DNA from: JAICMB01 sp035295125
Lineage (GTDB): Bacteria > Acidobacteriota > Terriglobia > Bryobacterales > Bryobacteraceae
NCBI GenBank assembly: GCA_035295125.1
Contig: DATGJP010000012.1
Span: forward strand, 40,441-104,440
Reading direction: 5' to 3'
DNA length: 64,000 bases
In this document: piece by piece, positions 8,430 through 16,700 of the stretch
Layout of the letters: the number at the start of each line of letters is the position of its first letter
Numbering within the stretch: the stretch's first letter is position 1
Made by a program: the position numbers and the translations under genes
Notes under the pieces: generated by a model
Told to the model about the DNA's origin: nothing
What the model saw: the letters and a program-made list of their open reading frames with translations, nothing else
Database searches by the model: none

Positions 8430-10067
8430 ATGGCTGTTCATCCTAAGGGCATACGTGCCCACGTCCTTTTAACGTCCGTCTTTGGGCCGTACGCCCAGGA
8501 CGACGAGTTCGGGAGCCGTCGCGCCAACCCGATGGAGCTTTATCACAACCAGGTGACCCGGCTCCAGGGTTCCTTCTCATTGCGGATGTTCCACCGTTCG
8601 TGGGGCATTATGATGATCCAGCAGAACATCTCCGCCCCTTCTACGCTGATGGATTTTCCCACGCGGGAAGCTTTTGCCAAAGAGCTGACCACACAGCACT
8701 ACGATGTCGTTGGGATCTCTTCGATCATCGTGAACGTCGGCAAGGTGCGGGAGATGTGCCGCATGGTGCGTCAGATCTCGCCGGGGTCCGTCATAGTCGT
8801 AGGGGGACACGTCGCCGCGATTCCAGGAATCGACCACCTGATCGATGCCGATCATGTCGTTCGCGGCGATGGCATCGCATGGATGCGCGCCTACCTCGGC
8901 GAGGATGTCAACGCGCCGATCCAGCACCCGCACATCGTTTCGGGATTTGACGTCCGCACCATGGGGATTAAGATACCCACGCCCGATGGGGGAACCGCGG
9001 CGACGATCATCCCCTCGGTCGGCTGCCCGTTGGGGTGCAATTTCTGCACCACGTCGGCGTTTTTCGGCGGGAAGGGGAAGTTTCTCAACTTCTTCGACAC
9101 GGGGGACGCGCTTTTTCGCGTGATGTGCGAGATGGAATCCGATATGAAAGTACGGTCCTTTTTCATGATGGACGAGAACTTCCTGCTGCAGCGCAAACGC
9201 GCCATGGAATTGCTCGAACGGATGAAATCGAAGGGCAAGAGTTGGGCGCTGTACGTGTTTTCCTCGGCGAACGCCATTAGCAAATACAGCATGAAGGAGC
9301 TGGTGGAACTCGGAGTTTCGTGGGTGTGGATGGGACTGGAGTCTCCGCGAGCCGGATACGCGAAGCTGAAAGGCCACGACACACTCTCGCTTGCGAAGGA
9401 GTTGCGGCGGCACGGAATCAAGGTGCTGGGATCGACCATCGTGGGTCTGGAGCATCACACGCCGGAGAATATCCGGGATGAGATTGAACACGCCGTGTCG
9501 CATGAGACCGACTTTCACCAGTTCATGCTCTACACCCCCGTGCCAGGCACGCCGCTGTACCAGGAGATGAAGGACGAGAACCGGCTCCTGGACGTGAACC
9601 TTGCGGACATCCATGGCCAGGATCGATTTAACTTCGACCATGCCGCGATTTCACGCGAGGAGTCGAACCGGTTCCTGAACTGGGCTTTCCGGCGCGACTT
9701 CCAGCGCAACGGGCCGAGTCTGTACCGTATTTGCCGAACTACGCTGGAGGGCTGGAAACGCTATAAGAGTGACCCGGACCCGCGCATCCGGGCGCGTTTC
9801 GAATGGGAGGTCCGGAGTCTGAAGACCGCATACAGCGGACTGCTCTGGGCGATGGAACGGCAGTTAAGCCGGACGAACGAAGCGGTGAGTCAAGAGATTC
9901 GCGCGCTACGGGCGGATCTCGACGCCGAATTCGGGATGTTGTCGCGGGTTGTTGGGCACTTGCTGGGGCCGGTATTGTTATGGACCAGCCGGCGCGAACA
10001 ACGGCAGCTTGCGGCGGGTAAGACTTATGAGCCACCTACGTTTGTGGAGCATCGGAACTGGTCGTAG
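8430..10067 (+). CDS. B12-binding domain radical SAM protein
   Basis: 545 residues. Residues ~80-165 look like a cobalamin-binding Rossmann fold (YDVVGISSIIVNV, then VIVVGGHVAAIPG). The radical SAM cluster motif CPLGCNFC (C-x3-C-x2-C) is near residue 199, followed by a typical TIM-barrel pattern (MDENFLL, WVWMGLESP, STIVGLEHHTPENI). The last ~130 residues are helical and charged. The family includes methylases and ring- or C-C-bond-forming enzymes acting on unactivated carbons, but this member carries no mark of its substrate. It stands alone on its strand, and the neighbouring VOC gene is convergent. Confidence 0.88.
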   Translation: MAVHPKGIRAHVLLTSVFGPYAQDDEFGSRRANPMELYHNQVTRLQGSFSLRMFHRSWGIMMIQQNISAPSTLMDFPTREAFAKELTTQHYDVVGISSIIVNVGKVREMCRMVRQISPGSVIVVGGHVAAIPGIDHLIDADHVVRGDGIAWMRAYLGEDVNAPIQHPHIVSGFDVRTMGIKIPTPDGGTAATIIPSVGCPLGCNFCTTSAFFGGKGKFLNFFDTGDALFRVMCEMESDMKVRSFFMMDENFLLQRKRAMELLERMKSKGKSWALYVFSSANAISKYSMKELVELGVSWVWMGLESPRAGYAKLKGHDTLSLAKELRRHGIKVLGSTIVGLEHHTPENIRDEIEHAVSHETDFHQFMLYTPVPGTPLYQEMKDENRLLDVNLADIHGQDRFNFDHAAISREESNRFLNWAFRRDFQRNGPSLYRICRTTLEGWKRYKSDPDPRIRARFEWEVRSLKTAYSGLLWAMERQLSRTNEAVSQEIRALRADLDAEFGMLSRVVGHLLGPVLLWTSRREQRQLAAGKTYEPPTFVEHRNWS

Positions 10068-10081
10068 TTGCACGCTTGGGC

Positions 10082-10516
10082 TCAACGCGCTGCGCTCTTG
10101 CGCATCACGGTTTTCTGTAGTCGTTTGCGGCCGGCCCAATAGAGGCTGATTTCGTGGCCGTCGGGATCGTTGAGGTAGACGTGCCGCCAGCCCCACGGCA
10201 TCATCTTGGGCGGCTCGGAAAGGGCTCCGGACTTTTGCAGGCGTACGCAGAACTTGTCGAGGTCTTTGATTTCGAAGTACAGGCGAACTCCGTCGCTGTG
10301 GACCGGCTGATTGGCTTCCGCGCGGTGCAAAGCGATAGAACCCTGGCCTTTCGTGGCGCGCAGCCGGGCATAAGAGGGACCGTATTGCTCAATGAGTTTG
10401 AAGCCCAGCAGGTCTTTATAGAATTGCAGCGCCACGGCTACGTCTCTGACGTAGATCATGGCGTGATTGAAGGCTAGCTCGGGGGCAGCTTTCTTGGGTT
10501 TCTTTGCGGCGGGCAT
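10082..10516 (-). CDS. VOC (glyoxalase/bleomycin resistance) superfamily protein
   Basis: 144 residues from the ATG at 10516, chosen because GGAGGTGCAAT directly precedes it. After a short Lys/Ala/Pro lead (MPAAKKPKKAAPE) it shows two beta-alpha-beta-beta-beta modules: FNHAMIYVRDVAVALQFYKD, and in the second half VYLNDPDGHEISLYWAG. His18 and the Glu of GHEISLYW are likely metal ligands. The family covers glyoxalases, dioxygenases and resistance proteins; the substrate is unknown. It ends 15 bp from the convergent radical SAM gene. Confidence 0.8.
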   Translation of the reverse strand: MPAAKKPKKAAPELAFNHAMIYVRDVAVALQFYKDLLGFKLIEQYGPSYARLRATKGQGSIALHRAEANQPVHSDGVRLYFEIKDLDKFCVRLQKSGALSEPPKMMPWGWRHVYLNDPDGHEISLYWAGRKRLQKTVMRKSAAR

Positions 10517-10566
10517 ATTGCACCTCCGAGTCAGTATACAGCGGAGGCGGGTTAACAACCTGCCAC

Positions 10567-10595
10567 GGAAGGGTGAAGCAGGCGGTTCCGCCTGC
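10567..10595 (+). repeat. REP-like motif with hairpin
   Basis: The motif GGAAGGGTGAAGC (10567-10579) leads into a perfect inverted repeat GCAGGCGG-TT-CCGCCTGC (10578-10595), between the VOC start and the kinase stop. Related GGAAGGGTRRAGC motifs occur at 17848, 18044, 25393 and 50684, all intergenic. It may act as a weak terminator for the kinase operon or belong to a dispersed repeat family. Confidence 0.55.
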
Positions 10596-10615
10596 CTTTG
10601 GTCCATTGCGATAGT

Positions 10616-11545
10616 TTACAAACCTGCCTGACATCGGCGGTACCAATCCAGGGTTTCGCCGAAGCTGAGAATGCCGGTTGTGCCGCCCATTTTCTGGACG
10701 CTCAGCGCTCCCACGGCGTTGGCAAATCGAACAGCTTCCCGGTGATGGTAACCGCGCTGCAGGGCCGCGAGGAAGCCGCCGGTGAAGCAGTCGCCTGCTC
10801 CGGTTGTGTCAACCGCCTGGACCGGGAATGCGGGCGAGCGGAAGTGGTCATCCGCATTAAAAAATGCACAACCAGCGGAGCCGAGTTTTACCACGACAGC
10901 GCGTGCGCCTTGCTGCATCAGGATGCGGGCGGCTTCGTCCGGGTCCGCGGCTCCCGTCAATTCGCGCGCCTCATCTTCGTTGACGAAGAGCAGGTCGACG
11001 TAGGGGAGGCAGGGCGATAGTGTCGCCATCCACTCGCCTCGCGAATCCCAGCCGGTGTCGATCGAAATCGCAAGGCCGGCGTCGTGAGCCTGCTTGAGCA
11101 GGGAGGCTGCATGCGGGCGCAGTGCCGGCAAGCCGAACACGTTGGCGAGATGGAACCAGGTGCATCCGGCGGTGTGATGGGCCGCCAGGTCGAAGGGCTC
11201 TCGAAAAGCTTCGCGGCTGGCTCCGGGCCGGTGAAGGAATGCGCGCGCCCCATTGGGGTTCACAAGGGCCACTGTGGAGGGAGTCGGCAGGCGCAAGCGG
11301 GCGACGTACTGCGTATCCACGCCCGCTTCGGTCAATGTCGAGACCACTTCATCACCGGCGCGATCGTCGCCGACAGCTCCAAGCAGGCGCACAGGAATTC
11401 CGAGCCGCGCCAACACGTAGGAAGTGTTTGCGCCGTTGCCGCCGAACGTGTCCACGATGGATTCGACCCAAACCGTCCGCCCCCATTGTGGTTCCTGCAC
11501 CGGACCGACCAGAACGTCGCGCACCAGGTTCCCGCAGCACAGCAC
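10616..11545 (-). CDS. PfkB/ribokinase family sugar or nucleoside kinase
   Basis: About 309 residues from GTG 11545. The N-terminus VLCCGNLVRDVLV and the glycine pair region GGNGANTSYVLARLG match PfkB kinases, as does the second signature VDTTGAGDCFTGGFLAAL containing the catalytic Asp of the GAGD anion hole. It would phosphorylate a sugar or nucleoside with ATP; which one is unknown. The frame stays open up to GTG 11644, but that would overlap the upstream gene by 80 bp and add a non-conserved leader, so I prefer 11545, 20 bp after the upstream stop. GTG 11605 and TTG 11596 are possible. Third gene of the DAHP synthase transcript. Confidence 0.8.
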   Translation of the reverse strand: MLCCGNLVRDVLVGPVQEPQWGRTVWVESIVDTFGGNGANTSYVLARLGIPVRLLGAVGDDRAGDEVVSTLTEAGVDTQYVARLRLPTPSTVALVNPNGARAFLHRPGASREAFREPFDLAAHHTAGCTWFHLANVFGLPALRPHAASLLKQAHDAGLAISIDTGWDSRGEWMATLSPCLPYVDLLFVNEDEARELTGAADPDEAARILMQQGARAVVVKLGSAGCAFFNADDHFRSPAFPVQAVDTTGAGDCFTGGFLAALQRGYHHREAVRFANAVGALSVQKMGGTTGILSFGETLDWYRRCQAGL

Positions 11546-11564
11546 TCCGGGCAGAGCGGCGGCG

Positions 11565-12491
11565 CTACTGATAAGTGCCCCCGGCGATGGATTCAATGAA
11601 TCCACGCTGCAATTGCCAGGAGCCGTACACCCGGCGGTCGTCACGTCGAAACGATCCGGAGGTAAGCACGCCGCTCAGGTCGTTCGGGTTCGCTTCCTTG
11701 TGCTCTCTGGAGATCCAACTGCGCAGCGTGTTGGTGGTTCCTTCGAGGCCGACCAGGAGGGTTGAAGCCTTTTCCTGGTTTCTACATGTCACGTCGACCG
11801 CGAGCTGCAGGTGATCGCCGGAAGGTCCGAGGCGGAACACAAGGAGGTCGGCATTCTCCAAAGCAGAGGCGAATGCTTTCGTGCCGGAAGGAAGGGTCGA
11901 GAAATCCTTCAGCGCGTTTCCGCTGAGGACAGCCCAGACCGCTTCGCTCGGGGCGGCGACCGGCAGGTGGCCGGACTTCTTCGAGATCTGATAGGCAGCC
12001 CAACTGTCGCTGCTAATGGCCAGGGCCATGATGTTGGACTGCACCGGATAAAACGAAATGCGGCGATCGGAAGTGCTGCCCTGCACGGCGCAGAACCCGT
12101 TAACGCAACTGCCGCCCTGGTGTGTCACATATGAGATCAGATTTTTCCAGTCGAAGCGTCCGCGGAGGGTCATGAAGACCTGGCCGGGTTTGAAGAGCGC
12201 CGCGACGGCGTCGAGGTCCTGGGTGTAATCGAAGTGGGTCTCGTCCACGAACTTCTTGTAATCGGGTTCTTCGACCGTCTTGGCGCCCGCGACAAGCTTC
12301 AGCATTCCCGAGCGTCGGACGCCGTCGACGTCGATGTAGACGAGCGTCCCTTCAGTGAGCGGAAGATACGAGGCCAGCGCCTCGGGAGAGCCGCCGCCGC
12401 GCACCCGATACGCGTACACCCCGGCGAGCGCTAAACCACAGACGACTATGAGCAGCGCGGCAAGCTGCCAAGGCTGAAAACGAAGATGCAC
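11565..12491 (-). CDS. Unknown membrane-anchored protein
   Basis: 308 residues with one N-terminal membrane helix (about residues 10-28, QLAALLIVVCGLALAGVYAY) after a short basic lead, so most of the protein would lie outside the cytoplasm. The remainder is a mixed alpha/beta sequence; two cysteines, GGSCVNGFCAV near residue 130, could form a disulfide. I recognise no family. It starts 9 bp after the DAHP synthase stop and is followed closely by the PfkB kinase, so all three are probably one transcript under the aromatic attenuator. Confidence 0.7.
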   Translation of the reverse strand: MHLRFQPWQLAALLIVVCGLALAGVYAYRVRGGGSPEALASYLPLTEGTLVYIDVDGVRRSGMLKLVAGAKTVEEPDYKKFVDETHFDYTQDLDAVAALFKPGQVFMTLRGRFDWKNLISYVTHQGGSCVNGFCAVQGSTSDRRISFYPVQSNIMALAISSDSWAAYQISKKSGHLPVAAPSEAVWAVLSGNALKDFSTLPSGTKAFASALENADLLVFRLGPSGDHLQLAVDVTCRNQEKASTLLVGLEGTTNTLRSWISREHKEANPNDLSGVLTSGSFRRDDRRVYGSWQLQRGFIESIAGGTYQ

Positions 12492-12500
12492 GACTGAAGG

Positions 12501-13541
12501 TTACACCGCGGCGGCAGCTTCTGTCATCCTCGACTGCTTCCAAAGTTGGATGTACGGTTCAAGGTCCTGCATCATGCGGCGGAACTGTGGGATATCGAGC
12601 GATTGCGCGCCGTCGCTGATGGCTTTTTCCGGAGCAGGGTGAACTTCGACCAGCAGGCCATCGGCTCCAATGGCGACACCGGCGCGCGAGAGTGCGGGCA
12701 CCAGGCTGCGCTTGCCGGTAGCATGGCTGGGGTCGAGGATGACGGGAAGATGCGTGAGCTCATTCAGGGCAGCGATCGCCGCGATGTCGCAGGTGTTGCG
12801 GGTGACGGTCTCAAACGTTCGGATGCCGCGCTCGCAAAGGATCACGTTGGGATTGCCGTGCGCCACGATGTATTCGGCGGACATCAGGAGTTCTTTCACT
12901 GTGGAGCTCATGCCGCGCTTGAGGAGCACCGGACGGCGGCACTTCCCAAGAAGCTTCAACAGGGCGAAGTTCTGCATGTTGCGAGCGCCGATTTGGAGAA
13001 TGTCGGCGTATTGGGCGACGAGGTCGACATCGCGGTCGCTCATGACTTCGGTGATGATGCCGAGGCCTGTCTCGCGCTTGGCCTTCGCGAGCAGCTTGAG
13101 GCCTTCTTCCTCGAGGCCCTGGAAATCGTAGGGCGAGGTACGCGGCTTGAAGGCTCCCCCTCGCAAGACGCGAGCGCCCGCCGCGGCGACCGCTTCAGCG
13201 GCTTGCATGATCTGCTTTTCAGATTCGACAGAGCAAGGGCCGGCCATGACGACGAACTCGTCGCCGCCAATTTCGCAGCCATTGACGCGAATCTGAGTGC
13301 GTCCGGAGCGGTACTCCTTGCTTACGAACTTGTAGGGAGCCGAGATTCGCATGGCGCTCTCCACCTGCGGCATGGCTTCGATGGATTCGAGGCAAGCAGT
13401 AACATCGCCGACGCCGACCACGCCGATGACGACGCGCTCCTCGCCTTCGATCGCGTGGATTTTGTAGCCGAAATAGCGAATGCGCTCACAAACCTGCTCA
13501 ATCTCCTCCTTTGTGGAGTGGAGTTTCATCGAGATAATCAT
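12501..13541 (-). CDS. aroF: 3-deoxy-7-phosphoheptulonate (DAHP) synthase, type I-beta with N-terminal regulatory domain
   Basis: 346 residues. It condenses phosphoenolpyruvate with erythrose 4-phosphate, the first step of the shikimate pathway. Residues ~1-75 form a ferredoxin-like/ACT-like domain as in the Thermotoga enzyme, where it mediates Tyr/Phe feedback. The barrel follows with GPCSVES near residue 100, GGAFKPRTSPYDFQG near 130, LLKRGMSST, and DPSHATGKR near 275. The start ATG 13541 is preceded by GGGGGAAAGG. A terminator hairpin ends just upstream, and a leader peptide rich in Tyr, Phe and Trp codons lies before it, so expression is very likely attenuated by charged aromatic tRNAs. 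First gene of a three-gene transcript. Confidence 0.95.
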   Translation of the reverse strand: MIISMKLHSTKEEIEQVCERIRYFGYKIHAIEGEERVVIGVVGVGDVTACLESIEAMPQVESAMRISAPYKFVSKEYRSGRTQIRVNGCEIGGDEFVVMAGPCSVESEKQIMQAAEAVAAAGARVLRGGAFKPRTSPYDFQGLEEEGLKLLAKAKRETGLGIITEVMSDRDVDLVAQYADILQIGARNMQNFALLKLLGKCRRPVLLKRGMSSTVKELLMSAEYIVAHGNPNVILCERGIRTFETVTRNTCDIAAIAALNELTHLPVILDPSHATGKRSLVPALSRAGVAIGADGLLVEVHPAPEKAISDGAQSLDIPQFRRMMQDLEPYIQLWKQSRMTEAAAAV

Positions 13542-13553
13542 GACCTTTCCCCC

Positions 13554-13587
13554 AAAATAAAAACGGCCCACTCTTTCGAGTGGGCCG
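13554..13587 (-). terminator. Attenuator terminator upstream of DAHP synthase
   Basis: On the minus strand CGGCCCACTC-GAAA-GAGTGGGCCG (13564-13587) forms a perfect 10-bp GC-rich stem with a GAAA tetraloop, followed at once by TTTTTATTTT (13554-13563). It ends 12 bp before the DAHP synthase start codon, so as a plain terminator it would silence the gene. Its 5' arm contains CCACTCG, complementary to CGAGTGG at 13617-13623, which allows an alternative antiterminator fold. Confidence 0.9.
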
Positions 13588-13616
13588 GGTTTAGAAATCT
13601 AAAATCTATGCCAACG

Positions 13617-13667
13617 CCACTCGTATCGATTCAGGCGCAATACCAGAACCAAAATCGAAACGAGTAA
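13617..13667 (-). promoter_or_regulatory. Attenuator switch segments 1 and 2
   Basis: Segment 1 (13654-13667, inside leader codons 6-11) and segment 2 (13617-13630, directly after the leader stop) can pair at 13 of 14 positions, counting two G-U pairs, with one U-U mismatch. Segment 2 also holds CGAGTGG, which pairs perfectly over 7 bp with the 5' arm of the terminator. So segment 2 can pair either with segment 1, leaving the terminator free to form, or with segment 3, breaking the terminator. A ribosome stalled on codons 6-15 would cover segment 1 and favour read-through. Confidence 0.85.
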
Positions 13668-13684
13668 TAGCGGGCCGACAACAT
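13631..13684 (-). CDS. Aromatic-rich leader peptide of the DAHP synthase operon
   Basis: A 17-codon reading frame ATG...TGA encodes MLSARYYSFRFWFWYCA. Eight of its 17 residues are aromatic (three Tyr, three Phe, two Trp), all between positions 6 and 15. It ends directly before attenuator segment 2. This is the design of classical leader peptides such as pheL or trpL, but it samples all three aromatic amino acids, which fits control of the common first step of aromatic synthesis. No ribosome binding site is visible, and the upstream -10 box ends 8 bp before the ATG, so the message may be leaderless. Too short for normal gene finding. Confidence 0.87.
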   Translation of the reverse strand: MLSARYYSFRFWFWYCA

Positions 13685-13692
13685 GAAGATAC

Positions 13693-13721
13693 AGTATACG
13701 GCGTCACGAGAATCGATGCAA
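13693..13721 (-). promoter_or_regulatory. Promoter of the DAHP synthase leader transcript
   Basis: On the minus strand TTGCAT (13716-13721) and TATACT (13693-13698) are spaced by exactly 17 bp, a good sigma-70-type match. The expected start point is at about 13684-13687, that is at or within 3 nt of the leader peptide ATG. The GTATAC palindrome at 13694-13699 may also serve a plus-strand promoter for the divergent protease gene. Confidence 0.7.
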
Positions 13722-13784
13722 CAGGTTCGGCGGCCAGCGCGTCAAAAGGAAGTCTCGAACCCGCGCCGGGGCCTCACCAGTACT

Positions 13785-16700
13785 ATGCAGCGCTTTCGTC
13801 TTGTCGTATCTCTCTCATTTACCTTGATTTGTGCCGGCGCAGCGGAGCGGATTGCTTCGCAATATGCGCTGATTCTCTCCGATGCTCCGCTGGCAAAACG
13901 CTCGGCGCTCGAAATGGCGACGTCACTCGCGGGACGGAAGCAGCGGATCGTGTCAGCCCAGGCAGGGCTCAAAACCACTCTCGCCGCGCGACAGATTCAC
14001 GTCATCGGCGCCGTGCAAACGGTGTTGAACGCGGTTTTCGTCGAAGCTTCGAAGGATCGGGTGGCCGAACTCAAGACGCTCCCGGGCGTCGCGGATGTCG
14101 TTCCCCTGCGGCGGTATAAACCGCTGTTGAACGTCGCGGTTCCCTTGATGAACGGACCCGGCGCCTGGACTTCGCTGGGCAGCATGGACAGCGCCGGGCG
14201 CGGTATGAAGATCGCCATCATCGATACGGGCATCGATCAGAACCATCCCGCGTTCCAGGATGCGACGTTGACGGCGCCCGCGGGTTATCCGATCTGTTCG
14301 GGCAACGATTGCGCGTTTACCAACAACAAGGTGATTGTGGCGCGGAGCTACGTGGCGGGCGAAGCGGCGGGAACGCAGCCGAATCCCGCGAACGATTCGC
14401 GCCCGGATGACGTCTCGCCTCGCGATCGGGTGGGCCATGGAACGGCGGTGGCGTCGGCCGCGGCAGGCAATCTGAACACGGGCACCAACGGAGTGGCGTT
14501 CAGCGGGATCGCTCCGCATGCGTTTCTGGGGAACTACAAGGTATTCGGGTCGACCGGACTGAACGGGGGCGCTACCGACGCGGGGATTATCCAGGCTGTC
14601 GAGGATGCTCTAAACGACGGCATGGATATTGCGGAGCTGTCGCTTGGCGGTCCGGCCATCAGCGGACCCCTGGACACCGGCGCGGCGTGCGGGCTCAGCA
14701 GTCCCAATTCTCCATGCGATCCCTCGGCAATGGCTTTGGAGAACGCCGTTCAAGCGGGCATGATCGTGGTGGCGGCGGGCGGGAATGAGGGGCAGGACGG
14801 CTCAACTTCGCGGCCGGCCTTGAGCACGGCCGACTCCCCCGGGGACGCTCCGTCCGTGATTGCCGCCGGCGCGTCGACAAATGGTCACGTTTGGATTGCG
14901 GCCGTTCGGGTACCCGGCAGCGACGCTCCCGGCAATCTGCAGGCGATCCCTGCATTGTTCAGCGATGGCCCCCTTCCACAGGGGCCTTTGACCGCGCCCA
15001 TGCGCGACGTACAGGCGGTCAACAATGACCCCACCGGCTGCACGGCTCCGCCTACAGGGTCTTTGGCGGGAACAATCGCACTGGTTGAACTGGGCGGCAC
15101 TTGCCGGCTCGTGGCCAAGATTCAGAACGCGCAGAACGCCGGAGCAGTTGGTGTCATTCTATGGTCGGCGAGTACGGGTGCAGTGGCGACTCCAACCGGG
15201 CTGACGAGCACGCAGATTCCATCGGAGGTGGTGGGCAATGCGTCCGGGCTGGCACTGAAGAGCTTCCTCTCAACTCATCCCGATCACGTCGTGACCATGG
15301 ACCCGCGGCCGTTTGAAGACACACTCGACGCCACCGCCAACACGGTCGTCTCGTTCTCCTCGCGCGGACCTGCGACCGGGACCAGCGCGCTGATCAAGCC
15401 CGATGTCGTGGCGGTCGGCACGGACCTGTACATGGCCGCGCAGAGCTTCGATGCGCAAGGTGGGTTGTACAGCGCCGACGGGTATACAGTGGCGGACGGT
15501 ACCAGTTTTTCGACGCCTCTGACGGCAGGTGCGGCGGCGATGGTGAAGCAGAAGAATCCGGGATGGACGCCGACTCAGGTGAAGTCAGCGATTGTCAATA
15601 ATGCGTCGCACGTTCTCAACGGAACGGTCACCGTTCTGGACGCCGGCGGCGGAAAACTGGACGCCGGCTCCGCGGTAAATGCGAGCGTCACGGCGGAGCC
15701 GGCGACGGTATCTTTCGGAATTCTCAACAATGCTTCTCTTCCGCTATCGCAGGCAGTGAAGATCACGAATCTCGCTGGTGGCAGCGCGAGTTTGTCGGTG
15801 GCGGTTGCGCCACGCACGGCGGAATCGGGCGCCCACGTGAGCGCGGACCAGTCGGCGCTTTCGCTTGGACCGGGCCAATCCGCAACGATCAACCTGTCGC
15901 TCTCAGGCCAATTGCCGGCAGCCGGCGAATACGATGGCGTGGTGAACATCACGGGCGGAGGCGCCTCGATTCATATTCCGTACTTGTATTTAATGGGCGA
16001 TGGCGTCCCGGCCGATATGATCGATCTCACCGGAGGATTTCCGCTCGAGGGTACGGTGGGACAGCCGATTCCGGCCGACCAGGGCGGGCTCGGATTCAAG
16101 CTCATCGACCGCTATGGGGTTCCGGTGGCGGGTCAGACGGTTCATTTTTCCGCGGGCAACTCGGGAGCCCAGATTATCGACGCTGATACCCAAACCGATA
16201 GCAATGGCCTTGCGGGGGCCAGCGCCATTCTGAGCCAACAGCAGGGTACGCAGCTTTTTACGGGTTCGGCGGGAGGATTTTCGGTTACCTTCAGCGCGTA
16301 TGCCCGTTTTACGCCGGCCATTGCTGCCGGCGGCGCATTAAACGCGGCGAGCTTTGAAAGCACGATCGCGCCAGGATCGTACATGGCTATTTTCGGAACG
16401 GCGCTGAGCGACGTTACGGACCAGGCAGCGGTCGCGGCGCTACCGCCTGCGCTCGACGAAGTCTCGGTAAGCTTCGACGTTCCGTCGGCGGGCTTAAGCG
16501 TGCCCGGTTACATCTATTACGTCAGTGCGACCCAGATTAATCTGCAGGTCCCGTGGGAGCTGCAAGGCCAGTCGTCGGCGCTGATGAAGGTGCGGGTTGG
16601 CGAATCGGTGAGTTCGGTGATCACGGTGCCGCTTGCGAGCTACTCGCCGTCATTTTTCGAGTTTACGGAACCTGGCAGCAGCGTCGCGTTCGCCGACGCG

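Noticed and set aside
8577..9641. 354-codon open frame opposite the radical SAM gene
   Set aside because: Antisense shadow of a clear radical SAM protein; the product is low-complexity His/Arg/Asp-rich.
12546..13667. 373-codon open frame on the plus strand opposite DAHP synthase
   Set aside because: It is antisense to a well-supported enzyme gene; its Asp/Ala/His-rich product has no family features and reflects codon bias.
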